Under the pieces are notes generated by a model. It was not told the DNA's origin, ran no database searches, and saw only the letters and a program-made list of their open reading frames with translations. Source: Polyangia bacterium (GTDB taxonomy: Bacteria; Myxococcota_A; Polyangia; Fen-1088). From it: 64,000 bases of DNA. Shown piece by piece: positions 24,291 through 32,025 of the stretch; the stretch's first letter is position 1; each line of letters starts with the position of its first letter. The stretch lies in contig DATATI010000041.1 of NCBI GenBank assembly GCA_036268875.1, forward strand, positions 1-64,000, read 5' to 3'. The position numbers and the translations under genes were made by a program.

Positions 24291-25166
24291 TCAAAAGATG
24301 GCCGTCCGGCGTCGGCCAGCGCCATCGACGTAGCCGCGAAACATTCCCGCGCTGGAAAACGGCAGCGCCAGTGCGCCCGCCGCGCCAAGGGCAACGCACC
24401 CGCCGCGTCCGCCCAGCGCCTCGACGTCGGCCAGGGCGCGGGTCGCTGCTTCGGCGAGCGGCATTCCCCCTTCGACCCAGGCGGCGATGCGAAAGGCGAA
24501 CACGGAGCGGATGAAGAACTCGCCGGTGCCGGTGGCCGAAACGGCGCAGCGCTGGTCGGCATAGGTTCCGGCGCCGATCACCGGCGAATCACCGATGCGG
24601 CCGCGCAGCTTGTCGGCCACGCCGCCGGTCGACGTGGCCGCCGCCAGCGCCCCGCGCGCATCGACGGCGACGGCGCCCACGGTGTCGGCCGGCGCGGCCG
24701 CGATCGCGGTCTCGGCCGGTACGAAATACCCCGCGGCAACGCGCGCCACCCCGGCGCCGTCGGCGAAGGCGGCCGCACCATCACCGACCAGCAAAACGTG
24801 CGGCGTTCGTTCAGCCACCAGGCGGGCGATGGACACCGGATGGGCGAACCCCGACAGCGCGCCGACCGCACCAGCGGCGCGCGTGCGTCCGTCCATGATC
24901 GCCGCGTCCAGCGCCACGCCGCCGTCGCGCGCCGCCACGCTGCCCTTGCCGGCATTGAAGACGCCGGATGCTTCCAGGTGGCGCACCGCCTGTTCGACGG
25001 CGTCCACAGCGTGGCCTTTTCGCTGCAACACCGCCCACCCAGCATCCAGCGCTTGTTCCAGCGCGGCATGGGCCGCCGCTTGGTCCAGCTTGGCCGGCTC
25101 CATGGCGCCCGCGCCGCCATGGATGGCCAGCGCTGGAGGTTGCACAGTCAGGGTTTCTTCTCCCAT
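24291..25166 (-). CDS. Isoaspartyl peptidase / L-asparaginase (Ntn hydrolase)
   Basis: 291 residues from the ATG at 25166, which begins 14 codons after the first in-frame start and just before the conserved strand. 'PALAIHGGAGAMEP' opens the domain and 'ALDAGWAVLQRKGHAVDAV' follows. Self-cleavage would occur before the Thr in 'DTVGAVAVDARGALAAATST', which becomes the nucleophile of the beta chain, and 'GRIGDSPVIGAGTYAD' holds substrate contacts. The enzyme removes isoaspartyl residues from peptides and also hydrolyses Asn. Cytoplasmic, no signal peptide. The N-terminus of the first codons is uncertain because the ribosome site is weak. Confidence 0.88.
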   Translation of the reverse strand: MGEETLTVQPPALAIHGGAGAMEPAKLDQAAAHAALEQALDAGWAVLQRKGHAVDAVEQAVRHLEASGVFNAGKGSVAARDGGVALDAAIMDGRTRAAGAVGALSGFAHPVSIARLVAERTPHVLLVGDGAAAFADGAGVARVAAGYFVPAETAIAAAPADTVGAVAVDARGALAAATSTGGVADKLRGRIGDSPVIGAGTYADQRCAVSATGTGEFFIRSVFAFRIAAWVEGGMPLAEAATRALADVEALGGRGGCVALGAAGALALPFSSAGMFRGYVDGAGRRRTAIF

Positions 25167-25282
25167 CGCCCGTCCACAGTTCCGCGGAACCGCCGCCTGC
25201 GCAACCAATCGACTGCGGGCGCCCTATTCGGCCCACGAGCAAATGGGCAATCGTAGTAAGATGCGCGCGGGAGGCGAGGCTT

Positions 25283-27394
25283 ATGGCAGATGGCCAGGCC
25301 GACGCACGGGAGCAGGTGATACGCGACCGGCGCGACATGATCCTGCTAGAGGGGCACAAAGGCGTTCTGCGTTTGCTGGCGCGCGGAGCGGCGCTGGAGG
25401 ACTGTCTGGCGGCGCTGTGCACGGCGATCGAGGACGGTCTGCCGCACGCCCTGTGTTCGGTCCTGCTGCTGAGCGCCGACGGCCGGCACCTGCACCACGG
25501 GGCGGCCCCGCACCTGCCGCCGGCGTTTCTGCGCGGCATCGACGGCGAGCCGATCGGCCCCGAAGCCGGGTCGTGCGGCACCGCCGCCTATTTTCGGCGC
25601 GAGGTGGTGGTGGAAGACATCACCACCGATCCGTTGTGGACACAGTATCGGGCGCTGGCGGAGGCGCATGGGCTGGCGGCCTGCGCGTCCAGCCCGATCG
25701 GCGACGAGCAAGGTCAGATCCTGGGCACGTTCGCCATCTACCGTCGGCAACCGGGGCCGTTTTCGCTGCCTGATCTCAGTGTCCTGCGCGACATGACGGG
25801 CCTTGCCACCGTGGTCATCGAGACCCATCGGCGGCGCTCGGCGCTGACGGAAAGCGAGGCGCGGTTTCGCTTGATCGCCGAGAAGACCGGTCAGGTGGTG
25901 TTCGATCTCGACGTGCCGAGCGGCCACGTGGTGTGGTCAGGCGCCGTGGCGGCGTTGTTCGGCGAGCCGGCGGTGGTGGGGGCGGGATGGAGCGGATTGC
26001 TAGAGCGCGTTCACCCCGACGATCGCGGGCGCGTGCGTGAGGCCCTGACGGCGCCATCGGGGCGCGAGCCGCTGCGTCTCGAGTACCGCGTGCGGCGGCG
26101 CGACGGCAGCGTGCGCATCGTCGATCACCACAGCGCCGTGGTCATGAACAGGCGCGGGGTGGTCGGCCGACACTATGGCGTGCTGGCCGACGTCACCGAA
26201 GCGCGGGCCACCGAGTCGGCGCTGCGCGAGCGGCAGAAGCTGGACAGCCTGGGTCTGCTGGCGGGCGGCATCGCCCATGACTTCAACAACGTGCTGTCGG
26301 CGCTGCTCGGCAACGTGAATCTGGTGGCGGCCGAGGTGCCGCCTTCGTCGGTCGTCTCGGCGCACCTCGACAGCCTGAAGGCGACCATCCTGCGCGCCAC
26401 CGAGCTGACCCGGCAGCTGCTGGCGTACTCGGGCCGCGGGCGATCGCTGGTGCGGGCGGTGGATCTGTCACGGGTGGTCGACGGCATGGTCAGCCTGCTG
26501 TCGGTGACCGTGCCGAAGAAGGTTCACCTCACCGTGCAGCTGGGCGTGGATCTGCCGTCGGTGGAGGCAGACGTCGGTCAGCTGCAACAGGTGGTGATGA
26601 ACCTGTTGACCAACGCCGTCGAGGCCATCGGCGCGCAGGCCGGGCGGGTGTCGATCACCACCGCTGACTGCGCGCTGGACGCCGCGGCCATCGCGGCCTC
26701 GCCGCGGTTGCGCGACCTTTCGCCGGGTCGTTACGTGCGCCTTTCCGTCGAGGACAGCGGGTGCGGCATGACCGAAGAGGTGGTGGCGCGCATCTTCGAT
26801 CCGTTCTTCAGCACCAAGAAGGCCGGCCACGGTCTGGGGCTGTCGGCGATGCTGGGCATCCTGCGCGGCCACCACGCCGGTCTGGCGGTGACGTCATCGC
26901 CGGGGAACGGATCGCTGTTTCAGGTTTTCTTCCCGGCCAGCGATCGCCCGCACGACCAACCGATGCAGCTGCCGCCGCTGGCGTCGACGCTGGGGCCGGC
27001 GGCGCAGGCCGGCGTACGCGGCTTGGCGCTGGTCGCCGACGACGAACCGGCCATCCTGCGCGCGACGGGCCTGACGCTGCGGCGGATGGGCTTTGACGTG
27101 CGCGAAGCCGCCGACGGCCGTGAGGTGGTTGACATCGTGGCCGCCTCGCCGGGCGCCTTCGCCTTCGTGCTGATGGATCTGTCGATGCCGCGCCTGTCGG
27201 GGCGCGAAGCCTTGCAAGAGATCCGGCGCCGCGAGCCCGACCTGCCGGTGATCATCGCCAGCGGCTACGGCGAGGAAGAGACCATCACCGACGACGTGAC
27301 CGGGTTTCTGCCCAAGCCGTATCAACTGGAAGAGCTGGAACGACTGATCGCGCGCCTGTTCGCCCGCCGGCGGGCGAACAGCCAGCGCACCTGA
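25283..27394 (+). CDS. Hybrid sensor histidine kinase: GAF-PAS-HisKA-HATPase-REC
   Basis: 703 residues from the ATG at 25283 after GGGAGGCGAGG. No membrane segment is seen, so it is cytoplasmic. Order of domains: GAF (about 25-185, 'ACASSPIGDEQGQILGTFAI'), PAS with PAC (190-310, 'RFRLIAEKTGQVVFDLDV'), HisKA with His332 in 'AGGIAHDFNNVLSA', HATPase_c (to about 555, 'NAVEAIG', 'VEDSGCGMTEEVV', 'KKAGHGLGLSAML') and a receiver at the C-terminus ('ALVADDEPAILRATG', 'FVLMDLSMPRLSG' with the acceptor Asp, 'FLPKPYQLEEL' with the Lys). All key residues are present. The signal is unknown. It sits alone on the plus strand, facing a minus-strand lipoprotein gene with a 11-bp gap. Confidence 0.92.
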   Translation: MADGQADAREQVIRDRRDMILLEGHKGVLRLLARGAALEDCLAALCTAIEDGLPHALCSVLLLSADGRHLHHGAAPHLPPAFLRGIDGEPIGPEAGSCGTAAYFRREVVVEDITTDPLWTQYRALAEAHGLAACASSPIGDEQGQILGTFAIYRRQPGPFSLPDLSVLRDMTGLATVVIETHRRRSALTESEARFRLIAEKTGQVVFDLDVPSGHVVWSGAVAALFGEPAVVGAGWSGLLERVHPDDRGRVREALTAPSGREPLRLEYRVRRRDGSVRIVDHHSAVVMNRRGVVGRHYGVLADVTEARATESALRERQKLDSLGLLAGGIAHDFNNVLSALLGNVNLVAAEVPPSSVVSAHLDSLKATILRATELTRQLLAYSGRGRSLVRAVDLSRVVDGMVSLLSVTVPKKVHLTVQLGVDLPSVEADVGQLQQVVMNLLTNAVEAIGAQAGRVSITTADCALDAAAIAASPRLRDLSPGRYVRLSVEDSGCGMTEEVVARIFDPFFSTKKAGHGLGLSAMLGILRGHHAGLAVTSSPGNGSLFQVFFPASDRPHDQPMQLPPLASTLGPAAQAGVRGLALVADDEPAILRATGLTLRRMGFDVREAADGREVVDIVAASPGAFAFVLMDLSMPRLSGREALQEIRRREPDLPVIIASGYGEEETITDDVTGFLPKPYQLEELERLIARLFARRRANSQRT

Positions 27395-27405
27395 TGTGCG
27401 GCGCT

Positions 27406-28647
27406 TTACGGCACGCCGTTGGCGTTGACCGGATCAACGCCGAACAGATAGTTGCACAGCGCTTTGTAGTTGGTCTCGTTGCACGGCGATTCGTGACCGC
27501 CGGGCCCGTTGATGCGGTGAGAGTTGGCGTACGGCGGCCCGACGGACATGTTCGTCGGCTGGCCGGTGTAGCCCAGCTTTTCCATGGCGTACAAGTGTTG
27601 CGGGTGCTGCGGGTCCTGAAGCCCGGTCAAGGTGTAAAAGCGATCGATCGGCGTGGCCGGCTTCTCGGTGAACCAGGTCGCCGAAACCATCGTCGGGCAG
27701 TAAGCGTCCATGCCGGGCGGCGACCCGGCGTCGTTGTCGCGCGGACCGGCGAAGGCCACTGACCGCCAGGCGCGCACCAGCATGGCGAACCGAGGCGCAT
27801 TGCTCGCTCCGTGCGAGATGCCGGTGAAGATGACGTCCGACCAGCGAACCGACCCGTCCTGGTTCAGGAAGTAACCCCACCCTTCGGTGGGAAAGTTCTT
27901 GTCCAGGTACTTGAGCGCCATCTCCGTCCGCTTGGCCACGCCGTCGGAGGGGACCATGTGGATGGTGGCGAATTCGTACTTGGTGGTGTGAGTGATGCCG
28001 TCGAATACCTGCTTGCGCGCGTCGCCGAAGAAGTCGGCGTCGCAGCGCAAGATGTTGTAGTTCTCGAACGCGGCCACGCCCAGCACGTGAAACCCGCGCG
28101 GCAGAACGAACGGACCTTCGTTGCCCAGCGTGCCGGCGGTGCTGCCCAGGCCTCCGAACGGCATCACCAGCTTGCCCACCATCTTCATCGAGCGCGGATC
28201 AACCGACGCCACTTCGTTGTTATCGTTGAACGACACGGCGGGATCGGCCTGACTGGCCTTGAAGGTGTGGGTGAGGCGCATCTTCGCCGCCGTGACGCTG
28301 AGCGGTTTCCAGGGTGGCGTGTCGCCGGGTTCGACCGTGCCGGTGTCGGCGCCGCCTGCGTCGGGCGCGGCGCCGTCGCTGCCGGTGGCGCCGCCGCTGC
28401 CGGTGGCGCCGCCGCTGCCGGTGGCCACCGCGCCGCCGCTTCCTGTATCGCCGCCGCTGCCGGTGGTCGCGGCGCCGCCCGAGCCGGTGGTGATCGCGCC
28501 GCCGCTGCCGGTGGCCCCGCCACTGCCGCTGCCGCTGCCGGTTCCGCCGCTGCCCGACGAGTCAGCGCCCCCGGTGTCCGTGCTGCAGCCAAGAAGGCCC
28601 ATGGCCATCCAGGCACCGGTCAACAAACCCAAGCCGCGTTTGGTCAC
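27406..28647 (-). CDS. Lipoprotein with Gly/Ser linker and an alpha/beta-hydrolase-like domain
   Basis: 413 residues from a GTG at 28647 after AAGGGAG. The signal peptide ends in the lipobox 'MGLLGC', then comes a linker of about 90 residues made of G-S-G-G and A-T-G-S repeats. The globular region has 'AKMRLTHTFKASQADPAVSF', 'LPRGFHVLGVAAFENYNI' and 'IFTGISHGASNAPRFAMLV', in which G-I-S-H-G is a G-x-S-x-G nucleophile elbow. Asp in 'GSPPGMDAYCP' and His in 'GPGGHESPC' could complete a triad. Pattern and size resemble the BPSS1187-like family. The substrate is unknown. It is probably surface-exposed, like the other linker lipoproteins of this window. Confidence 0.75.
   Translation of the reverse strand: MTKRGLGLLTGAWMAMGLLGCSTDTGGADSSGSGGTGSGSGSGGATGSGGAITTGSGGAATTGSGGDTGSGGAVATGSGGATGSGGATGSDGAAPDAGGADTGTVEPGDTPPWKPLSVTAAKMRLTHTFKASQADPAVSFNDNNEVASVDPRSMKMVGKLVMPFGGLGSTAGTLGNEGPFVLPRGFHVLGVAAFENYNILRCDADFFGDARKQVFDGITHTTKYEFATIHMVPSDGVAKRTEMALKYLDKNFPTEGWGYFLNQDGSVRWSDVIFTGISHGASNAPRFAMLVRAWRSVAFAGPRDNDAGSPPGMDAYCPTMVSATWFTEKPATPIDRFYTLTGLQDPQHPQHLYAMEKLGYTGQPTNMSVGPPYANSHRINGPGGHESPCNETNYKALCNYLFGVDPVNANGVP
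28373..28590. repeat. Low-complexity GSGG-coding repeat tract
   Basis: On the plus strand this is a run of CCGCCGCTGCCGGTGG-type units that on the minus strand encode the Gly/Ser/Ala linker of the lipoprotein. Units are not exact copies, there are no regular spacers and the tract is in frame, so it is a coding microsatellite and not a CRISPR array. A similar tract lies in the neighbouring lipoprotein at about 29400-29610. Confidence 0.75.
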
Positions 28648-28833
28648 TCGATCAGCTCCCTTCCGCGTCCGCCGGAGAGCAGCGCGCATGGTGTCCTAAC
28701 AATCCAGTTGCCACACCGCCCGCGCCGGCCACCCAATCCCGCGACCCGGCGCTCCGCGCCAGCTTCCGGAAACGATATCACATCTGCCCACGTAATCCTG
28801 CCGATGAATCGATAAAGCCCGGCAAAACGCCCC

Positions 28834-29694
28834 TCAATTGCAGGGCGGCGTGAAGCCTGCCACTTGCACCTGTCGCAACGTCAACGTGGTGTTACCGGCG
28901 CCGACGAAGGTGAACGAGAAGACATCCTTCAAGATGTCCGGCCCGGGCGGACCACCATTCAGGCGAAAATCGGCGAACTTCAAGGTGACGATCTTGAAGG
29001 CATCGCCGGTGGGCACCAGATCATCGCGGTAATGATCGCCGCCGTGGGGGACGGTGCCGGTGCGGATCTGCAAGTACGCCGGCCCGGTCAACGAATACTC
29101 CAGCACCACGCCGGGCGCGGCGCTGAGATCGACGGCGTTCTTCGCTGGATCGGCGCCGCTGGTGTACTGGCCTTGGTTGTTGAGCGGCGTGTTCGCGGTT
29201 CCGTATCCGCTGGCGTCCGACAGCACCCAGGCGACGTGCATCTCGTACGCGCCGTTCACCAGGCGCAGCGGCGAGGCGGTGGGAGGCGTCATGGTCCCGC
29301 CGACCACCTGCATCTCCCAAACCTTCAGCCGCGAGACCGAAGGCGCGGTGCACGGGGTCAGGGGTGGCAAGCCAGTTCCGCCGTCGGCGGCGCCGGTGTC
29401 GCCGCCGCTGCCCGCGCTGTCGGGCGCGCCGCCGCCGTCCGAGGCGCCGATGGCACCACCGCTGCCGCTGGCACCTCCGCTGGCGACCGGCGCGGCGTCA
29501 CTGTCGTTCTGCCCGCCGCTGCCGTTGCTGGTGTCGCCGCCGCTGCCCGTCGCGCCGCCTGTAGCTGCGGGCGATCCACTGCCGCCGCTGCCGCCCCCAG
29601 GCGCACCGGCATTATCACTGGTGGCGCAGCCGGCGATGGATCCGGCCAAAAACAAAACCAACGCGGCCGTCGATCGGGCAGGACGAAAAATCAT
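28834..29694 (-). CDS. Lipoprotein with Gly/Ser linker and a beta-rich C-terminal domain
   Basis: 286 residues from the ATG at 29694. The signal peptide ends in 'AGSIAGC', then a Gly/Ser/Ala/Asp linker runs to about residue 110. The C-terminal 175 residues ('SVSRLKVWEMQVVGGTMTPP', 'MHVAWVLSDASGYG', 'PGVVLEYSLTGPAYLQIRTG', 'DHYRDDLVPTGDAFKIVTLK', 'NTTLTLRQVQVAGF') look like a jelly-roll carbohydrate-binding or CIA30-like module, by strand pattern only. It is the next gene upstream of the other linker lipoprotein on the same strand, 186 bp away. The larger frame extending to 30588 is an antisense shadow of larB. Confidence 0.72.
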   Translation of the reverse strand: MIFRPARSTAALVLFLAGSIAGCATSDNAGAPGGGSGGSGSPAATGGATGSGGDTSNGSGGQNDSDAAPVASGGASGSGGAIGASDGGGAPDSAGSGGDTGAADGGTGLPPLTPCTAPSVSRLKVWEMQVVGGTMTPPTASPLRLVNGAYEMHVAWVLSDASGYGTANTPLNNQGQYTSGADPAKNAVDLSAAPGVVLEYSLTGPAYLQIRTGTVPHGGDHYRDDLVPTGDAFKIVTLKFADFRLNGGPPGPDILKDVFSFTFVGAGNTTLTLRQVQVAGFTPPCN

Positions 29695-29865
29695 GCGGTC
29701 TCGTCTCCTGGTCGGTGTTTGCTGGGGGAACCTCACCACCGCGCCCTCACGCCGAAGCGTCTCGAAGCCTTCAATGATACCGCAACCGCGATGGATCAGC
29801 GACGCCGGCGCCTGGCTGGCCGTCGGCGCGGTGCTCGACGGCGACCCGGATGATAAGGTGAGGCG

Positions 29866-30624
29866 ATGGATCCCGACCGGTTGAAGGCGCTGCTGCAGGC
29901 CGTACAGACCGGGCAAGTCTCCGTCGACGAAGCGGTGCGCGATCTGCGCGACCTGCCGTTTCGCGCGCTGGGCTTCGCCAACGCCGACACCCACCGGCAC
30001 CTGCGCACCGGCTTTCCCGAAGTGGTGCTGGGGCAGGGCAAAACCCCGGCCCAGATCGCCGCCATCTTGAACGAGCTTCACCGCGGCGGCTCGACGGTGC
30101 TGGCCACCCGCGTGTCGCCCGAGGCCGCCGAGCTGGTGGTGGCGGCGGTGCCGGGCGCGCGGCATCTGCCGGTGCCGCGCGCGGTGGTGGTTGGCCCGAC
30201 GCCGCCGCCCGACCGCGGGCGCGGGACCATCGCCGTGCTCAGCGCCGGCACCGCCGACGTCCCCGTCGCCGAGGAAGCGGCGCTGACCGCCGAGCTGGCC
30301 GGCAACCGCGTCGAGCGTATCTACGACGTGGGCGTGGCCGGCTTGCACCGCTTGCTCGCCCATCGCGCGGTGATCGAGGAGGCGGAGATTCTGGTCGTCA
30401 TCGCCGGGATGGAAGGCGCGCTGCCCAGCGTGGTGGGCGGGTTGTTCGCTCGTCCGCTGATCGCCGTCCCCACCAGCGTTGGTTATGGCGCCAGCCTGGG
30501 TGGGATCGCCGCGCTGCTGTCGATGTTGAATTCGTGCGCGGCGGGCGTGGCGGTGGTGAACATTGACAACGGTTTCGGCGCGGGGCACATGGCGGCGCTG
30601 ATGAATCGAAAGCGATCACCGTGA
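29866..30624 (+). CDS. larB: LarB, nickel-pincer nucleotide biosynthesis
   Basis: 252 residues from an ATG after AAGGTGAGG. LarB carboxylates and cleaves nicotinic acid adenine dinucleotide to give pyridinium-3,5-biscarboxylate mononucleotide, the first step to the Ni-pincer cofactor of lactate racemase. Its signature runs are present: 'VSVDEAVRDLRDLPFRALGF', 'GFPEVVLGQGKTPAQIA', 'GGSTVLATRVSPEAAELV', 'IAVLSAGTADVPVAEEAAL', 'EAEILVVIAGMEGALPSVVG' and 'TSVGYGASLGGIAALLSML', with 'FGAGHMAALMN' at the end. It overlaps larC by four bases. LarE and LarA are not in this window. Confidence 0.93.
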   Translation: MDPDRLKALLQAVQTGQVSVDEAVRDLRDLPFRALGFANADTHRHLRTGFPEVVLGQGKTPAQIAAILNELHRGGSTVLATRVSPEAAELVVAAVPGARHLPVPRAVVVGPTPPPDRGRGTIAVLSAGTADVPVAEEAALTAELAGNRVERIYDVGVAGLHRLLAHRAVIEEAEILVVIAGMEGALPSVVGGLFARPLIAVPTSVGYGASLGGIAALLSMLNSCAAGVAVVNIDNGFGAGHMAALMNRKRSP

Positions 30625-32018
30625 GCAAGTCCTTGCACGGGTTGCACCTGCACCTGGAACCGACCTCCGGGATCGCCGGCGATATGGCGGTGGCCGCCCT
30701 GGTCGACGCCGGCGTGCCGGTGGCGGTGGTGCGCGAAGCGGTGGCGCGCATGGACGTGCGTGGATTGAAAGTCGGTTTCGAAACGCGCCGGCGCGGCGCT
30801 TTTGTCGGACGCGGGTTCGTCGTCGACTGGCCCGGCGCCCCGAAAACACCGCCGGCGAAAAAGCGCGCCGGCAAGAAAAGGGCGGCGCACGAGCAAGACG
30901 ATCACGACCACGCCCACGCGCAGGGTCATGGCCACGACGACCATCACCAGGACCACCACCACGCTCACCCGCCGTCGCCTGCGCGGGTCGCCCACGGCCA
31001 CGCCCACGACCACCGCGACTATGCCGAGATCCGCACCCTCATCAAACGCGCCAAGCTGGACGCCGACGTGGCCGCGCTGGCCGGCGACATCTTCGCGCGG
31101 GTCGCCGAGGTGGAAGCGGCGCTGCACGGCTCGTCGGTGGATCGGGTGACGTTTCACGAGGTCGGTGCCTATGACTCCATCGCCGATATCGTCGGGATCG
31201 CCGCGGCGATCGTCTGGCTGCGGCCGGCGTCGATCGGGGCGCTGCCGCCGGTGGTGGGCACTGGCAGCGTTCACACCGCGCACGGGTTGATGCCGGTGCC
31301 CGCGCCCGCCACCGCGGCGTTGCTGCGCGGAATGCCGATGCGCTTCGAAGGCGCCGGCGAATTGACCACGCCCACCGGCGCCGCCATTTTGGCCGCCACC
31401 GTCGACAATTTCGGCCCGCCGCCGCCGATGCGGCTTCTCTCCGTCGGCTATGGCGCCGGCACGCGCGAGCTTCCCGATCGACCGAACGTGCTGCGCGCGC
31501 TGCTGGGCGAACCGCTGGGCCAGGTGGACGCCGCTGCGCCGAGCGCGCTGACGTTGCTGGAAGCGAACCTGGACGACATGAACCCGCAGCTGCTCTCGCC
31601 GCTGTTCGACGCGCTGTTGGCGGCGGGCGCCGTCGATGTGTGGTCGGCGCCGATCTTGATGAAGAAGGGCCGCCCGGCCACCACGGTCAGCGCGCTGGCT
31701 CCGCCGGCGGCGCTGGCCGCGACCGAGCGGGCGTTCTTCTTGAATTCGACCACGCTGGGCCTGCGCGTGCGTCCGATCGATCGGGTGACGCTGGCCCGAT
31801 CGTTCACCACGGTCAAAACGCCGTTCGGCGCCGTGAAGATCAAGCTCGGCAGTCTGGACGGCGCGGTGATCGGGGCGCAGCCCGAGTTCGAAGACTGCCG
31901 GCGGGCGGCGGCGTCGGCCAAGGTTCCGGTGCGCGCGGTGCTGGCGGCGGCGGCGGCCGAGGCCGAGCGCTGGCTGCGCGGAAAGGGCGCCGCCCGCCGG
32001 CCGGCACGCCATCGTTGA
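30621..32018 (+). CDS. larC: LarC, nickel insertion into the pincer cofactor, with His-rich insert
   Basis: 465 residues from a GTG that overlaps larB (GTGA). LarC inserts Ni2+ into the dithiolated pincer nucleotide using CTP. Seen motifs: 'LHLEPTSGIAGDMAVAALVD' at the start, 'VTFHEVGAYDSIADIVG', 'GTGSVHTAHGLMPVPAPATA', 'TPTGAAILAATVDNFGPPPP' and 'LLEANLDDMNPQLLSPLFDA'. The insert at about residues 92-133 is packed with His and Asp (for example 'HDHAHAQGHGHDDHHQDHHH'), a ready nickel reservoir as in other larC genes. In some lactobacilli larC is split by a programmed frameshift; here it is one continuous frame. The gene is followed by a sensor kinase seven bases later. Confidence 0.93.
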   Translation: MSKSLHGLHLHLEPTSGIAGDMAVAALVDAGVPVAVVREAVARMDVRGLKVGFETRRRGAFVGRGFVVDWPGAPKTPPAKKRAGKKRAAHEQDDHDHAHAQGHGHDDHHQDHHHAHPPSPARVAHGHAHDHRDYAEIRTLIKRAKLDADVAALAGDIFARVAEVEAALHGSSVDRVTFHEVGAYDSIADIVGIAAAIVWLRPASIGALPPVVGTGSVHTAHGLMPVPAPATAALLRGMPMRFEGAGELTTPTGAAILAATVDNFGPPPPMRLLSVGYGAGTRELPDRPNVLRALLGEPLGQVDAAAPSALTLLEANLDDMNPQLLSPLFDALLAAGAVDVWSAPILMKKGRPATTVSALAPPAALAATERAFFLNSTTLGLRVRPIDRVTLARSFTTVKTPFGAVKIKLGSLDGAVIGAQPEFEDCRRAAASAKVPVRAVLAAAAAEAERWLRGKGAARRPARHR

Positions 32019-32025
32019 CGAGGTC

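Noticed and set aside
28373-28590. Repeat tract that could be taken for a CRISPR array
   Set aside because: Units are irregular, spacers are absent, and the tract encodes the Gly/Ser linker of a lipoprotein in frame.
28834-30588. Long minus-strand frame fused to the jelly-roll lipoprotein
   Set aside because: The upstream part is antisense to larB; the lipoprotein has its own ATG and signal peptide at 29694.
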